The notes beneath the pieces are model-generated. The model did no database searches and had not been told where the DNA came from. It saw nothing but the letters and a program-made list of their open reading frames with translations. A DNA stretch of 9,880 nucleotides, from NCBI GenBank assembly GCA_046086245.1, contig JBJSXB010000031.1, forward strand, positions 1 to 9,880. The letters are read 5' to 3'. Below are positions 8,007 to 9,880 of this stretch, piece after piece. A program made the translations under genes and the position numbers. Each line of letters begins with the position of its first letter. Positions within the stretch are counted from its first letter, which is position 1. The stretch comes from F1-20-MAGs016 sp046086245. Its GTDB lineage: Bacteria; Planctomycetota; Planctomycetia; Pirellulales; UBA1268.

Positions 8007-8588
8007 ATGGGCCCGCAGCAACCGAATCCCCATTCTCTCCCCAACGCCGCCGGCCCCGGCGCGTCGTCGCGCGGCCCCTACCGTCTCGAGGCGGGCCCGA
8101 CGGCGATCGAATTCGTCTGGGACGGGGACCGCTGGCGCCACACCGTCGTCGTCGAGCCGGGCGCCGGAGCGCGGCAGGCGGCGTGGTGCTCCGTGGAGGG
8201 CGCGATCGCGCCGCTCCACGATCCGCGCCGCCCCGCATCGCCGGTGATCCGCGAGGTGTCGGTGTTGGGCCCGCCACACGCCCCCGCCGCGCTCCTGGGC
8301 GTCGGCCATGCGGGCGGCGGGCACTGTTCCCTGGCGGTCACCGTCGACGACCGCGATCCGGCATCGATCCGCCTCCAGGTCGCGTGCCGTCTCGCCGCGC
8401 CGTGGCCCGGGCTGGGCTCGACCTACGGGCGCGGGGAGGACCGGCGGGCCGCGGTCGTGGCGCTGCCGGAACAGGCCGCGCCGACCGTCATGCCGGGCAC
8501 GGTGGAGTGGACCTACCGGGTCGGCCCGGCGGGGATCGAGGCGCTCGACGGCACGGTCGTTCGCCCGTTTGCCGCGGCGGTGGATTGA
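8007..8588 (+). CDS. Hypothetical protein, beta-rich, unrecognised family
   Basis: I do not recognise the family with certainty. From ATG 8007 it has 193 residues; the frame stays open back to 7821, but that part is low in coding character and Arg/Pro-rich. The first 25 residues are Pro/Gly/Ser-rich and probably disordered. The rest looks like alternating beta strands: AIEFVWDGDRWRHTVVVE (34-50), VIREVSVLG, ALLGVGHAGGGHCSLAVTVD (96-114), IRLQVACRLA and GTVEWTYRVG. There is no signal peptide, membrane segment or known catalytic motif. The strand pattern WDGDRW...LGVG.AG..H.S..V resembles uncharacterised planctomycete proteins I recall, perhaps a ligand-binding or sugar-binding-like fold. It is divergent from the histidine kinase and 82 bp before the repeat protein on the same strand, so it could share transcription with it. 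That coding is real is supported by the protein-like composition and the strong G/C third-position bias. Confidence 0.72.
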   Translation: MGPQQPNPHSLPNAAGPGASSRGPYRLEAGPTAIEFVWDGDRWRHTVVVEPGAGARQAAWCSVEGAIAPLHDPRRPASPVIREVSVLGPPHAPAALLGVGHAGGGHCSLAVTVDDRDPASIRLQVACRLAAPWPGLGSTYGRGEDRRAAVVALPEQAAPTVMPGTVEWTYRVGPAGIEALDGTVVRPFAAAVD

Positions 8589-8670
8589 TCCCGCCCGGCT
8601 TGCAGTCGGGGGTCCGATCGGGCAGATTCTTCCCCGTGCCGGCGCTGTGCATCCGTCGAGGAAATCCGCC

Positions 8671-9405
8671 ATGTTCGCGCTGATCGAACGGTTGAAGTCG
8701 GAATGGAGCGACCGCTATGTCGTCGTCGACGCCAGCGTGCCGGAGTTGGCGCGATTCGCCTCCGCGACCGGGTTGGTGAAGACGGTCAACATGAACGGTC
8801 GCTGCCTGGTGGAGTTCGATCAGTTCAACAACGTCGGCTGGTACGACATCGACCCCTCGTGCCTGAAGATCGTGCCGAAGCCGGAGCCCAAGCCGGCCGA
8901 AGCGAAGGCGCCGAAAGCGGCCGCTCCGAAGGCGGGCGCAAAGGCGGTTGCCGACAAGCCGGCGGCGGCCACGGCAGCGAAGCCCGCAGTCGCCAAGCCC
9001 GCCGGTGCCCGGCCGTCGACGGCCGACATCCTCGCAGCGGCCCGTGCGAAAGCGGCCGGCGACGTGCCACCGCCGTCCACACCGCCTGCCGACGCGGCCA
9101 AGACTCCTCCCGCCGGCAAACTCTCCACCGCGGAGATTCTCGCCCGTGCGCGTGCGGCGAAGGCCGGTGGCACTGTGGCCGAACCCGCGGACGCTGCCGG
9201 TGAGGCGCGGAGTACCGCTGGAGCCCGCGCGGGGGATGCCGGCGTGGCCGACGCCACGGCACCGGACCGCGCCACCGGAACGGCACCGCCGCCGGAGGGT
9301 GGCGCCGCGATCCCGGCACAACCCGCCAAGTCCGCCGCGAGCGGACCGCTCCCTACCACGACGGCGGAAAAGATCGCCTGGTGCCGCTCCCGCGACGCGC
9401 ACTAG
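8671..9405 (+). CDS. SH3/KOW-like protein with Ala/Pro/Lys linker and TA[DE]IL repeats
   Basis: This encodes 244 residues from ATG 8671. Residues 1-68 look folded: a starting helix (MFALIERLKSEW), then YVVVDASVPELARFASATGLVKTVNMNGRCLVEFD and NNVGWYDIDPSCLKIV. That is the wording of a small SH3-like barrel with a KOW-type GLVKTVN turn. Residues 69-114 are a Lys/Ala/Pro linker. Two near copies of a helical motif follow, PSTADILAAARAKAAG (115-130) and LSTAEILARARAAKAGG (151-167). After another Ala/Pro/Gly-rich stretch comes a third degenerate copy, TTTAEKIAWCRSRDAH, at the very end. There is no signal peptide, so it is probably cytoplasmic. I recall similar planctomycete hypothetical proteins but no known function. 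Possible roles are nucleic-acid or ribosome binding by the barrel and partner binding by the repeated motif; both are inference. No firm Shine-Dalgarno is seen (GAGGAAA lies about 8 bp upstream and may serve). Confidence 0.9.
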   Translation: MFALIERLKSEWSDRYVVVDASVPELARFASATGLVKTVNMNGRCLVEFDQFNNVGWYDIDPSCLKIVPKPEPKPAEAKAPKAAAPKAGAKAVADKPAAATAAKPAVAKPAGARPSTADILAAARAKAAGDVPPPSTPPADAAKTPPAGKLSTAEILARARAAKAGGTVAEPADAAGEARSTAGARAGDAGVADATAPDRATGTAPPPEGGAAIPAQPAKSAASGPLPTTTAEKIAWCRSRDAH

Positions 9406-9491
9406 CCTCCGCACTCGCGTTCGGGCACGCGTCTGGCCTGAGGGTGCTCCTCGCGGCCGGGCGGCAGCGTGCCGACGGATCGAACCACGCC

Positions 9492-9567
9492 CACATGCGC
9501 AGAGGACCACGTGCGCAGAGGACAGCGTGGGACGAGGACAGCGTGGGACGAGGACAGCGTCCGGACG
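9492..9567. repeat. 16-bp tandem repeat array
   Basis: Four full 16-bp units lie head to tail at 9492, 9508, 9524 and 9540, followed by a degenerate fifth. Units 1 and 2 are cac(a/g)tgcgcagaggac; units 3 and 4 are identical, agcgtgggacgaggac. All four end in GAGGAC. There are no spacers, so this is not a CRISPR array. It may be a local slippage product or one copy of a dispersed intergenic repeat. Confidence 0.9.
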
Positions 9568-9706
9568 GCCGGGCGAGTCTGCCGCTCGGACCCGTCGACC
9601 CATCGACGCGCGTCGCCGGTGCACGCATCGGCGTCGCGCATGAAGGGGCGCCGCAGACCACGCTGGCACGGCAAAAACCAATTCGTCGGCAGCGTCGACG
9701 GAAAGT

Positions 9707-9734
9707 TTGACTGCCGTCCGTTCGCGTCCATAAT
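9707..9734 (+). promoter_or_regulatory. Sigma70-like promoter reading off the right edge
   Basis: TTGACT (9707-9712) matches the -35 consensus at five of six bases. CATAAT (9729-9734) matches the -10 consensus at five of six, and the spacer is 16 bp. The surrounding 60 bp are clearly richer in A/T than the rest of the window. This is the best promoter in the sequence. Transcription would begin near 9741 and run into the palindrome cluster, then into whatever gene lies beyond 9880. Confidence 0.6.
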
Positions 9735-9762
9735 ACGGTCGACTCGTCGATCTCCCGCCCAC

Positions 9763-9799
9763 CCGATGGCCATCGGTTGTCATTGACAAATGGCCATCG
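9763..9799. promoter_or_regulatory. Nested palindrome cluster, possible operator or RNA hairpin
   Basis: Three dyads are packed together: CCGATGGCCATCGG (9763-9776, perfect), TTGTCA-t-TGACAA (9777-9789, perfect around one base) and ATGGCCAT (9790-9797). The 10-mer ATGGCCATCG occurs twice (9766 and 9790). In addition, CGATGGCCAT (9764-9773) can pair with ATGGCCATCG (9790-9799) as a 10-bp stem enclosing the inner TTGTCA/TGACAA hairpin. It lies about 20-60 bp downstream of the promoter's expected start, a location suiting a repressor operator or a 5' leader structure. Confidence 0.6.
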
Positions 9800-9823
9800 C
9801 AGCGTCCGCGGTGTCAGGGTCCC

Positions 9824-9880
9824 ATGACGTTCCTGCCCGCGGCGACGCCCTCGTTGGTCGCCTCGGGTGCGGTTTGGTCT
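9824..9880 (+). CDS. Possible start of a gene running off the right edge
   Basis: ATG 9824 opens a frame to the window end (MTFLPAATPSLVASGAVWS). A modest AGGG lies just upstream and the promoter and palindromes sit at a suitable distance. Only 19 residues are visible, so no family can be named; the stretch could be the start of a signal peptide. Two alternatives exist. ATG 9790, also open to the edge, gives MAIAASAVSGSHDVP. On the minus strand an open frame enters from the right and stops at 9814, with the tail TNEGVAAGRNVMGP. Confidence 0.2.
   Translation, partial: MTFLPAATPSLVASGAVWS

Larger units (their letters stand above)
9406..9880. other. Right-hand intergenic region with repeats, promoter and palindromes
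   Basis: These 475 bp contain no complete gene I can support. Open frames on both strands are Arg/Pro/Ser-rich and pass through a repeat whose 16-bp period is not a multiple of three, so they are not coding. Starting from the left there is about 85 bp of plain GC-rich sequence. Next come the 16-bp array (9492-9567), a stretch with the short palindrome CGACGCGCGTCG (9604-9615), a relatively AT-rich segment with a good promoter (9707-9734), and the nested palindromes (9763-9799). Sequence that may begin or end a gene beyond the edge follows. Confidence 0.7.

Noticed and set aside
9492..9567. CRISPR array
   Set aside because: Units are 16 bp, directly abutting, with no spacers and no cas genes nearby.
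9381..9710. 109-codon plus-strand frame across the 16-bp array
   Set aside because: It overlaps the end of the repeat-protein gene. The 16-bp period shifts frame at each unit, so the encoded peptide has no repeat, and its composition is not protein-like.
9766..9786. Tiny open frame ATG..TGA (MAIGCH) as a leader peptide
   Set aside because: It is six codons inside the palindrome cluster with no ribosome site and no sign of a regulatory codon run; chance is the simplest explanation.
9783..9788. Perfect TTGACA as a second -35 element
   Set aside because: It is half of the TTGTCA/TGACAA palindrome and no -10-like hexamer lies 16-18 bp downstream (CCGCGG region).
8488..9789. 433-codon minus-strand frame opposite the repeat protein
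   Set aside because: It is Arg-rich, passes through the 16-bp tandem array and is antisense to a gene with clear protein repeats.

Overview
This is a 9.9 kb stretch of chromosome from a high-GC (about 68-70% by eye) bacterium, most likely a planctomycete of the Pirellulales type. Three things point there: a sulfatase of the family that is greatly expanded in planctomycetes, generally weak or absent Shine-Dalgarno sequences, and an SH3/KOW-like protein with STADILAAAR-type repeats that resembles proteins I recall from that phylum. That placement is inference; no rRNA or tRNA is present.

Layout, left to right. A sulfatase truncated by the left edge (+, ends 917) converges on a two-domain GNAT-like acyltransferase (-, 946-2079). 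A 325 bp divergent intergenic region holds a candidate promoter and an inverted repeat. It is followed by an extended-SDR NAD(P)-dependent epimerase/reductase (+, 2405-3496) and an OmpR/PhoB-type response regulator (+, 3536-4309). The response regulator converges, 17 bp apart, on a minus-strand run that reads, in transcription order, sensor histidine kinase (7818-6880), purH (6791-5145) and trpC (5124-4327). Divergent from the kinase is an unrecognised 193-residue protein (+, 8007-8588), then the SH3/KOW-like repeat protein (+, 8671-9405). The last 475 bp carry no recognisable complete gene. They do hold a 16-bp tandem repeat array, the best sigma70-like promoter of the window and a compact cluster of nested palindromes.

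Functionally the core is housekeeping metabolism: PurH performs the last two steps of de novo purine synthesis and TrpC the indole-glycerol-phosphate step of tryptophan synthesis. A two-component system is embedded around them. The kinase leads the purH-trpC strand, while its probable partner regulator lies 3' of trpC on the opposite strand. The kinase has two membrane helices and almost no extracytoplasmic domain. The least explained parts are the repeat protein, the unknown protein next to it, and the structured right-hand intergenic region. I see no CRISPR array, transposase, phage gene or defence system. No clearly new multi-gene system is evident; the candidates are offered with modest scores.
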